Assembly: GCA_037974665.1 (NCBI GenBank)
Contig: CM075764.1
Location: 79,128,325 to 79,192,324, forward strand
DNA: 64,000 nucleotides
Source of the DNA: Ehretia macrophylla
Lineage: Eukaryota; Streptophyta; Magnoliopsida; Boraginales; Ehretiaceae
Direction of reading: 5' to 3'
Part shown: piece by piece, positions 1 to 12,105 of the stretch
How the letters are laid out: each line of letters begins with the position of its first letter
Numbering within the stretch: position 1 is the first letter of the stretch
Made by a program: the position numbers and the translations under genes
The notes under the pieces: model-generated
Seen by the model: the letters and a program-made list of their open reading frames with translations, nothing else
Databases searched by the model: none
What the model was told of the DNA's origin: nothing

Positions 1-351
1 TTGCCAATCCATACACCTTGAAAAGCCAGCGGTGAACCACTTTCTTCAGGGGAGGAAGAGGACTTACTTACCATTTCAACGGAACATGTATGAATGCCAG
101 GATATCACATTTATACACATGTCTTATACTATTATGAAAGCAAGTTTACAAAAGAGTTTATTCAACAAAGTCACTCAAGCATAACAATCAAGTCAAGCAC
201 AACATAATCAATTTCAAATCACGGCACAACCAATTCAAGACATTCCAATACACACATTACAAGCAATACTCCAAGCAAATAACAATTCACGAGGTCGATT
301 CGATTCACAATACCAATTCGATAGGTCAATTCAATACACAACTAGACACTT

Positions 352-2793
352 TGTCACGCCCCAACTCGACCCCACCTACGATCAGTCAGGACGCAACGGA
401 ATTTCGGCGGCATAACGACAGTAAACAGATTTCCGAGGTTCTAAACCAACCTCATTAAACATCATACAACCCGTAATTTCTCAATACAACAACAACATAC
501 AACACAACCATATTATACGATAAAACATCTTCGTTATACGCCTCCGTTCCAACATGACATACAATACCTCAACTTTATCATACATTTCAAAAGTAAGTTG
601 AGACACAACTACAACTTAACCATAGACAAAAGGAAACCGCTAAGTTAACATCATTTGGTTCATCATCTTTTCAATATCTATTACATTAAGAACCGTAAAG
701 CATATAAAGTCTATTAAACTAATATACAAGACATTTAACAACATAGGATCATGGATAAGACTCGGGAACATATGACTCATCCACGAAAGGCACATTTTCC
801 ACATTCTCCTCTTCAGGAGGCACGTACCCGTAATCTTGTGAAAGTACACCTGAAACATGCATTAATAGAGAGTGAGCTTATATACATAAGCCCAGTGAGG
901 ATCCGATAGATCTCGACAGTATTCACTACGCTCCTTGGATTTAGTCCTTTGAGCAAGTAAACACACAACAACAATAATCACATAAATAATACTATCATCA
1001 CATAACTATATAACCAATCAATAAGGATACTCTATTTGGTGTAGCTCCAAACGCCATCACGATCTCAACCGTTCTTCTTATAACTCCCCATTACTCACGC
1101 ACCCGAGGTACCTCACTATCCCCTTCCCTCCATGACATCTCCGTCATGCGAGCTGGGGGTAGCCTATGGCAGTCATGCCGTTATCAACCCGACAGCCCGA
1201 CGCTGCCCGAGAGGTGGCACACACATACCAAGGCTCCATATTCATCAATCATCATGCAAGCATAAATCAATCAATCAATTGGGAGATCAGCAACAAGAGT
1301 GCCCGATTCCCGCATTCAATAATAATCAATCAATAACATCAATATAACATCAATATAACATCAATATTAAATTAAACATCAAACAACGTAGTTAGATGAC
1401 AAAGTAGGCCATCTAACCGGACATGCATAATATTCATAATTAAACTCTAAATTACTCAACAACAACTCACCATTCATCACTCGAACACTACCCAACCATC
1501 TAAGGCATCGTTCAAGAAATTAAAGAATGACAACCTAACTTCTAAAATTCATAACTTACAATCTACTAATCCAAACATTGCCAAATCAGTTCCTATCACT
1601 CACCCATTCAACCTACTACATTAGCCCTCTCGGAAATCCACCATAACACCTCCAAAACATGCCCGATAACCCTAAAACCCTATGACGTCATGGCTGGATT
1701 TTCCGGATTTTCACACAAACAATGTAATCGAAAATTCGGCATTACAACAGCGCTAACACGTAATTATCAAGTATTTAGAAATCGACGGCAATCGATTTCG
1801 AGCAACGCAACTCAATTAAATCAACTTTGAACATTTTAATCAAAATTAAATACCCGGAAAATAAAAATTATGCTATATCCGACAGAAATTCGTAGTATTA
1901 GTATATAATGATCCCTAGCATGCAAGGAGCAATAATCTAACATCAGATTTCAATTCTAACGGTTCAATCTTCATTTATACGCAAAAACACAAAAATGACA
2001 TTTTGAGATCTAGAATTTTTCTCTCACCTTAGATGCGATATAAGCCTAGGAATGCGTGCTATGCGTGCCCAACAAGCAGAATCCAAGTCGGTGCGAAGTT
2101 TCACGGACAAAAACTAGGTTTTTCTTTGAAAAATTGGATTGAAAGCTTGAGTTTTCTTTCTTCTCTTTTCTCCCTCAACCCCTCGGCAATGTGTGTGTGT
2201 GTGATGGTGTTTTTGTGTTGTGTGAGTGTGTGTTGAGGACATTAGCTTAAATGGTCAATTATTTAATTAAAGTCAAAGTTATTTTAATAGGTATTTTTGT
2301 GTTTTTAATGTCTTTAATTGCATTTTAGTGATCACCAAGTTAAAATTAATTATGCAACCCCCAAGATATCTCAAGTGAGTTATTTTTAGGTGACAAGAAG
2401 TTTTACATTCAAAGAATTCCACCCGAGTCGACTTAAAACTCGATTTTCGCAAAAGTCGGTGTAAAAACCCTAATAAATTCTTAAGCCGATTTTAAAACCG
2501 TTTTCATCAAACACAGGTCTATTAAAGTCCGTGGACTAGGTCTAGAAGGGTTAAAAAGACCAGTTTCAAAATTATAGCGGACGTGTTTCGAAAATACTAT
2601 TCACTGAAAATCGACGATAAAATTTCCGACTCCGTTTTTGATGAAAATTTCATGAATGCACATTTAGCACGTATTAGGAGTATTGAAATCAAAATTATAA
2701 CTTTCTAGGTCCTATAGCACATAAACAGGTCATATGCACGCAAAACGAGGTAAAGCACGTAAAACGAGATAAGCAAGAAAGTGGGGTTTCACA
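352..2793 (-). mobile_element. Solo LTR, family C (Ty3-gypsy type)
   Basis: A 2442-bp unit starts TGTCACGCCCC and ends GGGTTTCACA. It is flanked by the exact 5-bp duplication CACTT at 347-351 and 2794-2798, and no internal region remains. This is the signature of unequal recombination between the two LTRs of a former element. The orientation is minus, judged from homology to LTRs next to primer sites. It resembles the solo LTR 24803-36662 and the one at 54676-57162. Short repeats inside are a roughly 12-bp ATAACATCAAT unit at 1331-1368 and a TG-rich stretch near 2190-2235. Open frames inside are short and not protein-like. Confidence 0.85.
873..894 (-). other. Conserved LTR hairpin, family C copy 1
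   Basis: Arms TGAGCTTA and TAAGCCCA surround a 6-base loop; 7 of 8 positions pair. In the sense direction (minus) it is followed by a stretch ending TTTCAG|G near 850. Confidence 0.6.
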
Positions 2794-2980
2794 CACTTTA
2801 CTTCACTTAGCATACAATTAACACATAACACATAACTATATCACATAGGAGCACACTTTCATGTCAAGACACATAATCTCACATACAAGCATACACTTTC
2901 AAGACACACTTAATAAGCACACATCCAAGGGTCACTACCCACCAGACCGAGGACCCTGTCCCCGCTTTTGAGCTAGACAA

Positions 2981-2992
2981 GCTCTGATACCA
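2981..2992 (-). other. Primer-binding site (initiator Met tRNA type), LARD-1
   Basis: GCTCTGATACCA on the plus strand is the reverse complement of TGGTATCAGAGC, the primer site complementary to initiator methionine tRNA. It lies 2 bases from the LTR that starts at 2995 and fixes the minus orientation. Confidence 0.85.
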
Positions 2993-3564
2993 CCTGTGAC
3001 GCCCCGATCCCTCTCGAGACCGGGAGTTCTATCAATCAAACTAATCACAACCCAAAACCAAACCCGGGCAAAGTTTTAAGGAAAGACGGACGGAGTCTCC
3101 CCTGTTTCTAGGCAAAAGCAACAAACCTGCGACAGCATATAAGTGGACCAGTACCATGTCCAAACATTCAACCACCTCAAGGCCATCCGAGCCTTGGTTC
3201 ACAACATGCAAATCACAAGTAAATATACATTCATGCTTAGCAATTAAACTTCACCATCCTATTGTATAAGCTAGACTATCAAATTTTTCTATCTTTTTTT
3301 CTTTGTCATTACAAACATACATTGAAGATAAGCTACATTAACTAAGTACATAATCTAACTTATCAAACCACCTCAACCACTAAGCTAGATTTAAATTTAC
3401 ATTTCTTTTAACAATAAATACATACAACATATGAAAGCATATATCTTTACATCTTTGACAGCTCAAGCCACAAAGCACGCAAGACAACTCTTCAGGCACG
3501 AACTATCACATATCCACGAACTTTTCAGCTAACAAGGCATTTCCTGAAATGTGGTGGTGAGGAG

Positions 3565-3589
3565 TGAGTATACACAACACGTATACTCA
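3565..3589 (-). other. Conserved LTR hairpin, LARD-1
   Basis: Perfect 9-bp arms TGAGTATAC and GTATACTCA with a 7-base loop. On the minus strand it is followed by CCACATTTCAG|G near 3543-3554. Confidence 0.7.
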
Positions 3590-4171
3590 GTGAGGGCGAG
3601 ACAGTTATCGAGTTGGAAAGAAAGAAAGTCGTGCAATGCAAATAAGACAGTTAAGCAATATAACTGATAAATAAGCAATCAAAACAAACAATCAATACAA
3701 TAAGCAATTACTGAAAGCATTAACACAACCATTCAAAGCTATACCACACTTTGAAGGCTATGGTTCACTCTTACGAGCAATATACCATTTCACGAGCGAT
3801 ACATCAATCTCGAGCTTGATGTTGACAACGATGACAATAAGCGCGCAACCACCTTATAACACCAGTTTGGAATACCCCGGAAGTATCCATCAATTCTACG
3901 ACCCAAATCTCCTTGGGAGGCAACCCAAGCGAGAATGGGAATAGCAGCGGAGCTAGAGCAACCAACACTGGCAACCCGAGGCTACCCAGAGAGGCTCATT
4001 ACTCACGCACGAGACACTATGCAATGCAAGACTCGATACAAGGCGATAAACGAGCGATAAACAAGATGTCAAGCATTCTCAACAATGGTTAAACATTTCA
4101 ATCAACAACCAACTCTAACAAGCGGAATAAGCATTAGCAAGCATAACAAGCAATAATAAGCATTAACAAGC

Positions 4172-4855
4172 TAGAAAGAAATCGAGAAGGAGACGTGGTG
4201 CTTCCCGCAAAGTGAATACGGGTAATGCAAACAGATTTAATGCTCTCAATATTATTGATGAAGATAATGGTGAACCTTCTCTTGATCGATCTCAGAGGAA
4301 CAATTCTAAATCTAGGAATCTTGGCAATCATCAATCCTTAGGTACGGGAGTTTACCATGGACAACCAAAGTCCCAAAAGAAACAGGTCTTTTCTGCCAAC
4401 CCTTCAAATGGGACTAATGTAAGTGTCCCTAAGTTTCAAAATTCTGATAACCAAGCTCAGAAAATGTCAGTCACTCCGTTCCCACCACAAGGTTCTAAAG
4501 AGAAAAATTTCACAGCTGCTGCAGGCAAAGTCATTTCAAATTTCAGTTCTTTTGGCAAGGAACATTCTGTTGCCTCAACTTCAAGAGTTAATACCTCTTT
4601 CGACTACTCTCGGGCAATCCAAGGTATCTTCGATGGAAGACCCCCTGATCGATCAACTCATTGATGCTGATGTTGTTGTTTAGTTTGTCCGTTTTCATGT
4701 TTGTTGCCTTCGGTCTGCGACCGATTTAGCTTTCGCTTATTTTTGCATTGTTCTTGTTTGTGACACTAGTTGTCATGCATTGTGTACTTTGAAGTACTTT
4801 TCCTTTTTCTTTCAATAAAATACCACTGAATTAACAAAAATAAAAAATAAAAAAA
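4172..4855 (+). mobile_element. LINE-like retrocopy with target-site duplication
   Basis: The 684-bp insertion interrupts the LARD-1 LTR. It is bracketed by a 17-bp direct repeat (4155-4171 and 4856-4872), ends in an A-rich tail (4837-4855) and has an AATAAA signal at 4814-4819. These are hallmarks of target-primed reverse transcription. The 5' end is cut in the middle of an open frame. No reverse transcriptase region is present between the open frame and the 3' untranslated part. It could be an internally deleted LINE or a processed copy of another transcript. Confidence 0.8.
4173..4664 (+). pseudogene. 5'-truncated open frame, LINE ORF1 C-terminus-like
   Basis: The frame is open from the 5' breakpoint of the insertion to a TGA at 4662-4664, 163 codons without a stop. 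It has no proper ATG; a GTG at 4212 is only an internal codon. The visible product starts with a basic run (RKKSRRRRG) followed by NRFNALNIIDEDNGE, then a low-complexity tail rich in Ser, Asn, Gln and Lys. A basic run followed by an NRF-x-L motif resembles the region after the zinc knuckle in plant LINE ORF1 or DUF4283-type proteins; that is an inference from family knowledge. No catalytic motif is visible. About 190 bp of 3' untranslated sequence follow, up to the A tail. Confidence 0.5.
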
Positions 4856-6485
4856 AATAAGCATTAACAAGCATTCTATAGGCATAACTTCAAGAAAACA
4901 CACAAAGTCACAAATCGGCCCCAACTATCAAAACACTATCATCTCCAAACGAGCCACGAGTTCCGAAAACTGACTTCGCCAATCTTCCTAGGTCACTATA
5001 AGGCACGTCTAGAGACTCCGAAACCCTACTTAACCCTAGAATTCACGCAATCCCGATTTTCCTCCTTTGCTCGTTTGAACTACAACTATACCCACCAAAC
5101 ACCCAACCAACACCATGACCGCACCAAAAGTGCTTCCATGGGCTCCCGAAACAATGCCATCATGCAAAATGAGAAAACGCTAAAGTCGACCTAAACGACC
5201 CCGACTTTCACTAAGCCGTTTTTCTCCGTTTTTCTATTACACATTCCAATTAAACCACACATTTAGGCATTCTAGCATACCTAGCACCTCTTCACATCAA
5301 CAGATAGCATAACAGCGCAACTTTATCGTTTCAAGGGTTTACTATTCATTAATTACTATTCATTAAACAATTTAAATTGCAATTTCGATTTTCAACCGCA
5401 GAAAATGCTAAAAAGCTATAAATACATGTTCTACAATCAACAAGGAACATTCTTTAAGCAACAAAATGATTAAAACAACAATCTACGCATAAAATCCAAA
5501 AATCAAAGTTTAGATACAAAATTTTTAAATGCGCAAATAACGATGAAACCCTCACCTTAGACGCTCCTAGACGCTAGGAAAACCTCGTAGGATGCCTCGG
5601 AAACCACCCCGTGCAAGCTCACGCGAAGAATCGAAGATTTTGGCTTGAAATCTTTTTTTTTCTTCTCCCTCATTTTCGGCCAGCTCTCTCTCTGTTTTCA
5701 GCTCTTTTTTATTTTTATTTTTGTGATATTTAAGCTATTTTAAAAGATGACACAAGGTCAACTTGGTCAAGGCTTGTTCAACTAACTTAAACTTGGTCAA
5801 ACTAGCCTATTTCATGCATTTTTAAGCTAAAACAACTATGGAAATATTAATTCTAGCTAGCAACAATTAAAATATAAAATTTAAGTCATCTAAATACTAG
5901 TTTTCACTATTTGTTGAGGACTAGAATTCATTTCCCAACTATCTCTCTCGATATGCTATGCACTTTACGTCAATAGAAGAACAACAATTAAATCTCAAAG
6001 AATCTAAGAAATATATCATTTTTGGAAAGCATCATACTTTAAAATTTACTCCGGCTCGGAGTTACTTTTCTCATTTATTTGAAAATCGAGTAATTTTAAC
6101 GCAAAACAACCAAAACCAATTACTAAAGTAATCAAAACAATCAAGGTAATCAATATTCATTTAGAATAATTAATTTAACTATTTCCAGAATATTTTAAGA
6201 ATTATAAAGTTAATATTAAGCTACAAATGAAAGTTAATATAAACACATAGTCAAATACAATTAAACACTAACATTTAAGGTAACACTTAATTAATCACAA
6301 GAAAAGAATTTCAATTACTATAATTATTAGGAATAGGTAATAATCTTTTAATTATTTAATTTACAATTGCTAAATGCTTCCAAGAGGAATATTAAAATAG
6401 TGCAAGTTGGTTGATTTAACTAATTAAACAATTAATCAAATGCAGTCAAGTGCTATTAAATGCATGCCGGGTTCGGGTTATCACA

Positions 6486-8085
6486 GTAGGAACGGGGAAA
6501 CATGCGAACCAGTGGAAGAATAGAGACCATATAGTCGGAATTTGGCTGAAACTAGAGCGTAATCAGACTCTGAACACTAAAAATAGTCCGAAAACACCTC
6601 GGTCAACGCTCGGTCAAAAGTCAAAATTCTAGCCCAAAAAGTCAACAAAAGGGCGCTCGAGTGGCATGCACGAATATTCCACCATGTTCCAGAAGATGGC
6701 ACGTGGCGCAAATCCAGTGGAACAGCAGACGCGCGCTTGAGCGCGCCTCAAGAAACTTCTGGAAAATCGACGTGGCGCACGGTGATTGGATGAAGACCAA
6801 GCGCGCTTGAGCGCGCCAAACAGGCGCTCGAGTGCGCCTCTGATTTTTTGTCTATAAATAGCCCCCCCTCAAACAGAAGGTATATTATTATATTTTTTTT
6901 TATATTATTCTGAGTTAATTCATAGTTAGTTTTAATTTTAGCTTTAGTTAATTAGTTAATTTAATTTAGTAGAATACGGGGGAAATCACACCTAAGTAGT
7001 TCTTATTCGGGAAAATTTTACTCGAATAGCTACTTTTAGGGAGAAATTCGACCCAAGTAGTTATTATTCAAGAAAATTTGTACCTGGATAGCTTTTAATA
7101 GAAAAGCTCTTATTCGGGGGAAATTAGTTCTGCTCGAATAGCTATTTTACGTCGGACCTCTGCTTAAATTTCGGGAATCAGAAATACGCGTTTGTCAATA
7201 TGGGAGAGCCTTTCTTGACTCTTTTTTATTTACATAACTCGTATTCATTTATGTTTGAGTAGATTGATATATAAGGGTAAATATTGTAAATGATAGTCTT
7301 TTAATATACAGTCTCGGATTCGGATATTACGCTTTAAATGCAATATATGACTTGTTTTAATTTAGTATTGTCTTTCATACGTAATGCTTTTCAGTAGATG
7401 ATATAATTGCTTTACTATTAACATTGTCTTTCATAACGTAATGCTTTTAAGTAGATGTTATGATTACTTTACTTTCGTGTCATGTATCCATGCTTTAAAA
7501 GTGAATCAAATAGCTTGACAACCTTAGATTCCATGAACTATAGGTTTTACCATAGTTCTAGACTAGTAAGGAGAAGTTGATTGCTTAGTTGAAATAAACC
7601 TTTTACACCATGTTACAAGGACAGTTCCATACTATGGTTGTACGCTTATAGATGGAACAACACCTACATCAGAGTTAGTAATCGAGATTTTAATAGGCTA
7701 AGATAATTGACTAAGTTAATGCTTGTAGCTTAACCCTTGCATAAAATCAGATAATCCTGAATATCAAGCCTAGATTAGTTGTTTCATTTACATATTCGAC
7801 TCCTAGATAACCACCTCTCGTATTCAACTAATACTTAGTTTAACTTAGATAATTTAGTTAGTTTAAATTAGTTTACATTTTTTGCACGTTACTCAAACCC
7901 ACCTTGCGATTTGTCACTTAAGCGCTTTAACATTTTCACACTACTTCACTAACTTAACTAAACGAGCTTCTTGTGGTACGATTCCGCACTCATAGCACAC
8001 TACACTACAAAGATTTGTGCACTTGCGGGTTATTAAAACTTGGTCATTTTGTACCTATTTATAACGCACCATCTTAATCGCATCA
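6486..8085 (+). repeat. 5' LTR of an Athila-type element, left end uncertain
   Basis: The right end ...CGCATCA lies 6 bases before a tRNA-Asp-type primer site. The U5 part contains the passage GATTTGTGCACTTGCGGGTT (8011-8030) known from Athila/Tat LTRs. A TATA box stands at 6853-6860. Three imperfect copies of a roughly 50-60 bp unit, each with AAGTAGTT or a close variant before TTATTC, follow at about 6990-7153. The left border touches the LARD-1 LTR directly, so the first part may be missing or lie beyond it. Confidence 0.6.
6652..6860 (+). promoter_or_regulatory. Athila LTR promoter: four GCGC palindromes and TATA box
   Basis: Two identical copies of GCGCGCTTGAGCGCGCC (6731-6747 and 6801-6817) and two variants with GGCGCTCGAGT (6652-6662 and 6823-6833) precede TATAAATA (6853-6860). 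They are GC-rich inverted repeats in an otherwise AT-rich LTR. A role as activator sites is inferred from their placement. Confidence 0.5.
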
Positions 8086-8091
8086 AGTTTT

Positions 8092-8109
8092 TGGTGCCGT
8101 TGCCAGGGA
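8092..8109 (+). other. Primer-binding site (tRNA-Asp type), Athila element
   Basis: TGGTGCCGTTGCCAGGGA matches the TGGCGCCGTTGCCGGGGA site used by Athila-clade elements with two or so changes. It sits 6 bases after the LTR end. Confidence 0.75.
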
Positions 8110-8375
8110 AGCACGGTATAGTTAGTTTTTGATAAAAGTAACTATAAACTTGTTTTAAGTGTTGTAATTACTGTCTATATTGTTTATACTTGTTTTAAAC
8201 TATTTCATTTAATTATAACTGTATGTAAAATATATTAGAATAATATTTATGTTAGTTTTATTTCGTAGTTAAGTTTATTAGATTTTGTATGCACGGGCAT
8301 CGTTCCTTGAATTCGAAACTCGCCCCGTATAATCCCAAGCCCCAGAAAACTATGTGAAGGAGAGTCCCAGTCCTA

Positions 8376-10248
8376 ATGGCGGATCAAGAAGGAAATGTTC
8401 AAAACATACCGCCTCTTCCTTTAGCTTAGCCTGTTAATCAACCCGTGAACCAACCAATGACTTTACGTCAACATTTCTCACCGAACCATTTTGAACCTGA
8501 ATTTTTCATAGCCCCCCGGCTCTTGGCAATATAAATTTTGAGCTCAAAACAGGGATTATTTTAATGCCTTCTTTTTTTGGAAACAACAACGAAAATCCTC
8601 ACGCTCACATCGTACAATTCATTGAAGCTTGCACTACGCTTCACATTCCTAGTGTGAGCCGTGAAAACATCCACCTGTGTATGTTTCCCTTTTCATTGAA
8701 AGATAAGGCCAAACAGTGGCTAAATCATTTAGACGCAGGAGTAATCACTTCCTGGGGAGAACTTATTCGAAAATTTTTACATAGGTTCTTCCCAATGGCT
8801 AAGACTACTACTCTATGACAGACATCATGACATTCGTACAGTCGGACTTAGAGCCGTTTCATGAATCGTGGGAAAAGTTTAACGATCTTAAGAATCAGTG
8901 TCCTCACCATGGGTTTGAACATCCCGAACTCTTGCATTATTTCTTCAAAGGTCTTATCCCTAATAATAAAATGATAGTTAATGTAATGAGCAATTGAGGT
9001 TTCTATAACCTTACAGCGGACGAAGCATGGAAAAGAATAAAAAATATTGCTAAAGACTCTCTCCAAAACACTGCTGATGACAGAGAGAGTAAGAGCACCC
9101 ATAATCCCCAAAAGAGGGCATTATTCGAAGTCAACTCTAACTCCAATTCCCATTTGACTGATAAAGTAGATGCTCTAACACTGCAATTAGAAAAATTCAT
9201 CTCTTTAGGGTCTTCTTCTTCACAAGCCCTTTAGATCACAAAAGTTTGTACCGTCTGTTTTGCAGTAGATCACTCTACTTTGGACTGTCCAATCAGTTCA
9301 CAATTTCTTAAGTTCTTGTAAGAACAAGTCTATGCTGCCTAAGGATACACAAGGAATTACAATCCTTATTAAAACACGTATAATTCGGGCTGGCGAGACA
9401 ATCCCGCATTTTCGTGGCGATAAGGGAATCAAAAGACTCAGTTTCCTCAACAATAATATCAGAAATGACAAGGAAACTATAAGCCTCAACAGCAATATTA
9501 AAGGCCACAAAATAATAATCCTTCCGGTTACTACCCAGTCCAACAGGATAATTCGTTCAGAATACAACGGAACAATATCCCTGCTTTTCCTCTTGTACAG
9601 TCATCATCTGATGACAAATTTGACAAACTAGTGCAAATGTTCCAAGTTTAGCAACAGTCTATTGCTAAACTTGAAGCGCAAATTGGGCAAATGGCCCAAA
9701 CTCTAAGTAAGAGAGACGAGGGTAAACTTCTATCTCAGACCATAGTAAATCCACAAAGACAATGTAGTAATGTCCAAACTGAGATTGTCCAAGAACAAGC
9801 CAAGGCTGTGACTACCCTTAGGAGTGGGAAGACCATTGATAACCAAGTTAGAGAAAAGGTTAGGGATGTTCTCGAAGAAATTAAGGAATTAGAGGAACTT
9901 GAGATTGAGGTTGTAAGCAACGATGTCAATGACTCCCATAGGAATCAAAACCCAACAGTAGAGCCAATAGTTGAACCATCCTCTCGAGTACCTTTCCCCA
10001 CAGCTCTATCCCGTTCTAAACCGATTGATGATCCTAAGCAACCCAAGGTCTTAGAATACTTGAAAGACATTAAGATAAATTTGTCATTAGTTGAGGTAAT
10101 ACAACATATTTCAGCCTATGCCAAATTTCTGAAGGATCTATGTATGAAAAAGAGACGGACCAACTCCATTTCTAAGAAGGTTCGTCTTACTGAAAAGGTC
10201 AGTCGTATCTGCACTAGAGGGCTTCCTCAAAAGCGCAGTGACTCATGA
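8376..10248 (+). pseudogene. Decayed Athila-type gag
   Basis: Gag would build the virus-like particle in the cytoplasm. An ATG at 8376 opens a MADQEG... start. The capsid-like block 8564-8997 shows SLKDKAKQWLNHLD, followed by FHESWEKFNDLKNQCPHHG, typical of Athila/Tat gag. The C-terminal part at 9691-10248 has VTTLRSGKTIDNQV, which marks the gag-protease junction zone of this clade. Reading requires at least three frame changes (8376 frame 0, 8564 frame 2, 8815 frame 1, 9691 frame 1) and crosses several stops, so it is dead. No CCHC knuckle can be read cleanly; a remnant CTVCFAVDHSTLDC lies near 9250-9290. Confidence 0.8.
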
Positions 10249-10249
10249 G

Positions 10250-10970
10250 CTGTCACCATTCCATGTCTCATTAATGATCAACGCATTGAAAGCGCTGAAA
10301 GTGCCCTGCTGGATTAGGGTCTAGTGTTAACCTAATCCCTCACACAGTTTACCAAAGGTTAGATCTTGGAGTGTTAACACCGACAAATTTGACCCTCCAA
10401 CTGACAAATAGATCTGAGCGGAGACCTCGAGGTATTGTAGAGGATGTCACCATTAGAGTAGGAGAATTTCTGTTCCTAGTGGATTTTATTGTGTTAAATA
10501 TGGACTTAAGCCCTGATAACAAAAATACCACTCATGTCTTATTAGGCAAGCCATTCCTAGCAAAAGCTGATGCTGTTATTTACTGTAGGACGGGTATGAT
10601 TGAACTTATATTTGGGAACATGAGAACGCAGCTAAGGGTTGTTGATGCAGCCAACAAGTTGAACCAAGATGAGGAAGAAGAATGCTTCCATCTTGACACC
10701 ATTGACTCATGTATCAAGTCGATTCTATTCTAACTCTTGATGAAAAAATAGCGGAGTTAGAATAGCTCTTGTATGAATGCAACATTTCACCTGAAATGGT
10801 CGCCTCTGCTTCCATTGTTACTGATCCATATCAGACTGATGAAGTAACAATTCATTTCCCTGAAGCCTCTGATTGTCCCACAATTGAGTCTCCACCAGCC
10901 TTGGAACTCAAAACCTTGCCTGAACATTAATTAGCCTATCTAAGACTATATAACACACTTAGACATGCTG
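10250..10970 (+). pseudogene. Athila-type protease remnant
   Basis: The open part 10371-10733 reads LTLQLTNRSERRPRGIVEDVTI, then FIVLNMD and HVLLGKPFL. This is the aspartic protease region of Athila/Tat pol, where the LGRPFL-like motif follows the catalytic core. The region before 10371 is in another frame and the catalytic D[ST]G is not readable. Similarity to pol continues weakly to about 10970 (LELKTLP), where sequence related to a minus-strand chromovirus LTR takes over. Reverse transcriptase and integrase of this element are not seen; they may have been deleted or lie outside. Confidence 0.7.
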
Positions 10971-11548
10971 AATCAACACTTCGTTCATATGACCTTTTTT
11001 GTTCACATGCATTATTTTCCAATTCTAGCTACGTTCTAATCATTTAAACATTACATTTAGCATTCTAGATGTTTATGGCACCCATCCAAAGTGATAAATC
11101 ACACAAAGAAGCAAAAACCCCAAAATTTGAACAAGTTACTATTCATTACTATTCAATCATCTTCTTAAATACGTCCTTCACCATTTTCAACTATTATAAT
11201 TGCTATCTAATTACAAAAGAGTGTTCTACATACACAATAAAGCATAATTTAAACATTAAGAAGCATAAACAAATCCATATACAATATATCCAAAAATTCA
11301 AGATAAACCCTAGATAGAATGAATGCTAAAAGATGAAATCTCCCTCACTTTAGCAAGATGTCTAAGCTTTGTAGATGTTTTAGGAAAGCTCAAACACTCC
11401 CTCAAACAAGCACAAGATCAAACTTGGATGATTGAAGATTTTCTCTTTTTTTTTTTCTTTTTCTTCCTTATGGCCGATTGGCTTCCTTTCTTTTTTGGTT
11501 GTTTTTCTTTTGTTTTTATATGCATATATGTGTATGTAGATATATATG

Positions 11549-12105
11549 TGTAACGCTCCGACTAAGCGAATACCCGAAAGGGCAGAGGCCCACCAGCGAC
11601 GCCACATATGCATGCATTATCCGCTTTGTGTTACTACATTGGGCCCCTCACGGTTTTGTCCCTTCCTGCCCACTTGGACTAGAAAAGGCGCTTGCACGGA
11701 TAAAGGGACACTTTAAATTATATCCAGTAGCCTAGAACCCTCCGCAATCGATGTAGGATATTCCATCCGCCCCTCCTTGAGGACCCAGCGTCCTCGTTGG
11801 CACAAAGACCGGGCTGCTCTGATACCACTTCTGTAGCGCCTCAGCTAAGCGAATATCCCGAAGGGTAGAGGCCCACCAGCGATGCCACATATGCAGGTAT
11901 TGTCCGCTTTGGGTTACTACATTGGGCCCCTCACGATTTTGTCCCTTCCTGCCCACTTGGACTAGAAAAGGCACCTGCATGGATAAATGGACATTTCCAC
12001 TTATATCCAGTAGCCCAGAACCCTCCGCAGTCGATGTGGGATATTACACACTTTCACTTATATCCAGTAGCCCAGAACCTTCCGCAGTCGATGTGGGATA
12101 TTACA
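11549..12105 (-). mobile_element. Complete TRIM retrotransposon with extra partial LTR
   Basis: Two copies of a roughly 217-bp LTR (11549-11765 and 11832-12048) flank a 66-bp interior that holds a reversed primer site. The ends are TGTAACGC...ATTACA, and the 5-bp duplication ATATG flanks the whole (11544-11548 and 12106-12110). A third, partial copy of the last 57 bp of the LTR follows at 12049-12105 inside the duplication. There is no coding capacity, as usual for TRIMs. On the minus strand the LTR begins TGTAATATCCCACATCGACT and carries a GATATAAG TATA-like site. Confidence 0.9.
11816..11827 (-). other. Primer-binding site of the TRIM element
   Basis: GCTCTGATACCA, reverse complement of the initiator Met tRNA primer site, 4 bases from the LTR starting at 11832. 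Confidence 0.85.

Larger units (their letters stand above)
1..6485 (-). mobile_element. Non-autonomous Tekay-type LTR element, partial (LARD-1)
   Basis: The minus-oriented element enters the window inside its internal region (1-351, then 2794-2994 after a nested solo LTR) and ends with its 5' LTR (2995-6485). The internal part matches 19446-19971 and 63850-64000 by eye, which belong to two other copies of the same family. It has no coding sequence here. A reversed primer-binding site stands directly beside the LTR. The other LTR and the polypurine tract lie outside the window, so completeness cannot be judged. The large LTR with a short non-coding interior fits the LARD class, presumably mobilised by an autonomous Tekay relative. 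Confidence 0.75.
2995..6485 (-). repeat. 5' LTR of LARD-1
   Basis: It starts TGTGACGCCCC beside the primer site and ends GGGTTATCACA. The 3491 bp include a 684-bp LINE-like insertion with its target duplication, leaving about 2.8 kb of LTR. The stretch 4890-5640 is a clear reverse-complement relative of the Tekay LTR (for example around 26820-27080). This links the non-coding family to the autonomous one. A target duplication cannot be tested because the left end is missing. Confidence 0.8.

Noticed and set aside
1132..1347. Small plus-strand frame inside a solo LTR, taken as representative of many LTR frames
   Set aside because: Frames of this size are found in all LTRs on both strands, without shared reading frame between copies.
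11549..12105. Cassandra TRIM (LTR with 5S rRNA)
   Set aside because: I see no 5S rRNA box A or box C sequence in the LTRs.
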